From RGIG8748 sp045576175 (GTDB lineage Bacteria; Bacillota; Clostridia; UMGS1810), in contig JAZNFW010000001.1 of the NCBI GenBank assembly GCA_045576175.1, positions 1 to 13,461 of the forward strand: DNA of 13,461 bases, read 5' to 3'. A program made the position numbers and the translations under genes. The notes beneath the pieces were generated by a model, which made no database searches, was not told where the DNA came from, and worked only from the letters and a program-made list of their open reading frames with translations. Of the stretch, positions 13,202 to 13,461 are shown piece by piece. The first letter of the stretch is position 1, and every line of letters begins with the position of its first letter.

Positions 13202-13258
13202 AGCCCCTTTCAATTATTGCAAATAAAAAAGAGAACACTTTGCAGTGCTCTCTTTTTT
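13202..13258 (+). repeat. Terminator-bearing direct repeat, copy 1
   Basis: This 57-bp stretch recurs 204 bp downstream (from 13406 to the window end) with one difference in the 56 bases visible, at 13225 against 13429. It starts with AGCCCCTTTCAATTATTGC and contains the terminator hairpin described separately. Confidence 0.9.
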
Positions 13259-13263
13259 ATTTG
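13220..13263. terminator. Bidirectional terminator in repeat copy 1
   Basis: A 20-bp hairpin with a single A-C mismatch (13220-13239 with 13244-13263) and a TTGC loop has A-tract and T-tract ends in both directions, so it could stop transcripts from both sides. It is the first terminator after the small gene. Confidence 0.8.
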
Positions 13264-13405
13264 GCGACCGAGAAGGGGCACATATGCTTCGCATCTGTCC
13301 TGGTTGTCCACCCAAGCCTTCGGCTTCGGTACCGGACTGCGCAACTTTTTGCTAAAAACAGTCCACTGGACTGTTTTCTTAACGCAAAAACCCTCTCAGG
13401 CTTCG
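13264..13405. other. Palindrome-rich spacer between the two repeats
   Basis: This spacer carries short palindromes, several with TTC loops: 13284-13287 with 13291-13294, 13314-13318 with 13322-13326, and a 21-bp near-perfect palindrome (13356-13376) nested in a 7-bp stem (13346-13352 with 13384-13390). A minus-strand frame crosses it, but its arginine-rich, low-complexity product looks spurious. It is probably part of a dispersed structured repeat. Confidence 0.6.
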
Positions 13406-13461
13406 AGCCCCTTTCAATTATTGCAAATGAAAAAGAGAACACTTTGCAGTGCTCTCTTTTT
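13406..13461 (+). repeat. Terminator-bearing direct repeat, copy 2 (cut by window end)
   Basis: This second copy of the 57-bp repeat runs off the window in its T-tract. It holds the same hairpin (about 13433-13443 with 13448-13458), so a second terminator is likely. Confidence 0.85.

Noticed and set aside
13257..13442. 61-residue minus-strand reading frame
   Set aside because: It lies across the palindrome-rich spacer and the terminator repeat, is rich in Arg and Ser, has no clear ribosome site and would start inside a terminator hairpin.

Overview
The window looks like a chromosomal segment of an endospore-forming, low-to-moderate GC Firmicute of class Clostridia. The reasons are the SpoIVFA/SpoIVFB sporulation pair, the radical SAM plus DUF2344 pair typical of clostridia, strong AGGAGG ribosome sites, near-consensus SigA-type promoters and a zinc-ligand S18. 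No family or genus can be named safely. No phage, insertion sequence or CRISPR array is visible.

Layout. Bases 1-240 hold no gene but fold into a large branched RNA candidate that ends in a GC-rich hairpin; it may belong to the raiA RNA class. A minus-strand aldo/keto reductase (334-1209) diverges from the ribosomal/replication operon rpsF-ssb-rpsR (1408-2416), and each has its own good promoter. A bidirectional terminator separates rpsR from a convergent Fic-domain protein (2468-3577), whose promoter carries helically phased A/T-tract repeats. Next comes spoIVFA-spoIVFB, with a possible SigE promoter. It is followed by a tightly packed run: TIGR03960-type radical SAM protein, DUF2344 protein and NAD-dependent DNA ligase ligA. 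After a hairpin come serC and serA, the first two steps of serine synthesis (in the order transaminase, then dehydrogenase).

From 12341 to the end the window is mostly non-coding and full of structure. It holds the serA terminator inside a longer inverted repeat, a palindromic element (12478-12561), and a promoter followed by a roughly 100-nt hairpin RNA and a UUCG-loop terminator that abuts the ribosome site of a 77-residue protein of unknown function (12852-13085). Beyond that are a run of 7-bp tandem repeats and a terminator-bearing sequence repeated 204 bp apart around a palindrome-rich spacer.

How the parts work together. rpsF-ssb-rpsR couples two 30S proteins to single-strand DNA binding. 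SpoIVFA/SpoIVFB form the mother-cell complex that activates pro-SigK in known spore formers. serC and serA form a biosynthetic unit. The most promising undescribed material is the leader-RNA/terminator/small-protein unit at 12652-13085, the structured RNA at 1-240, and the phased promoter repeats in front of the Fic gene.
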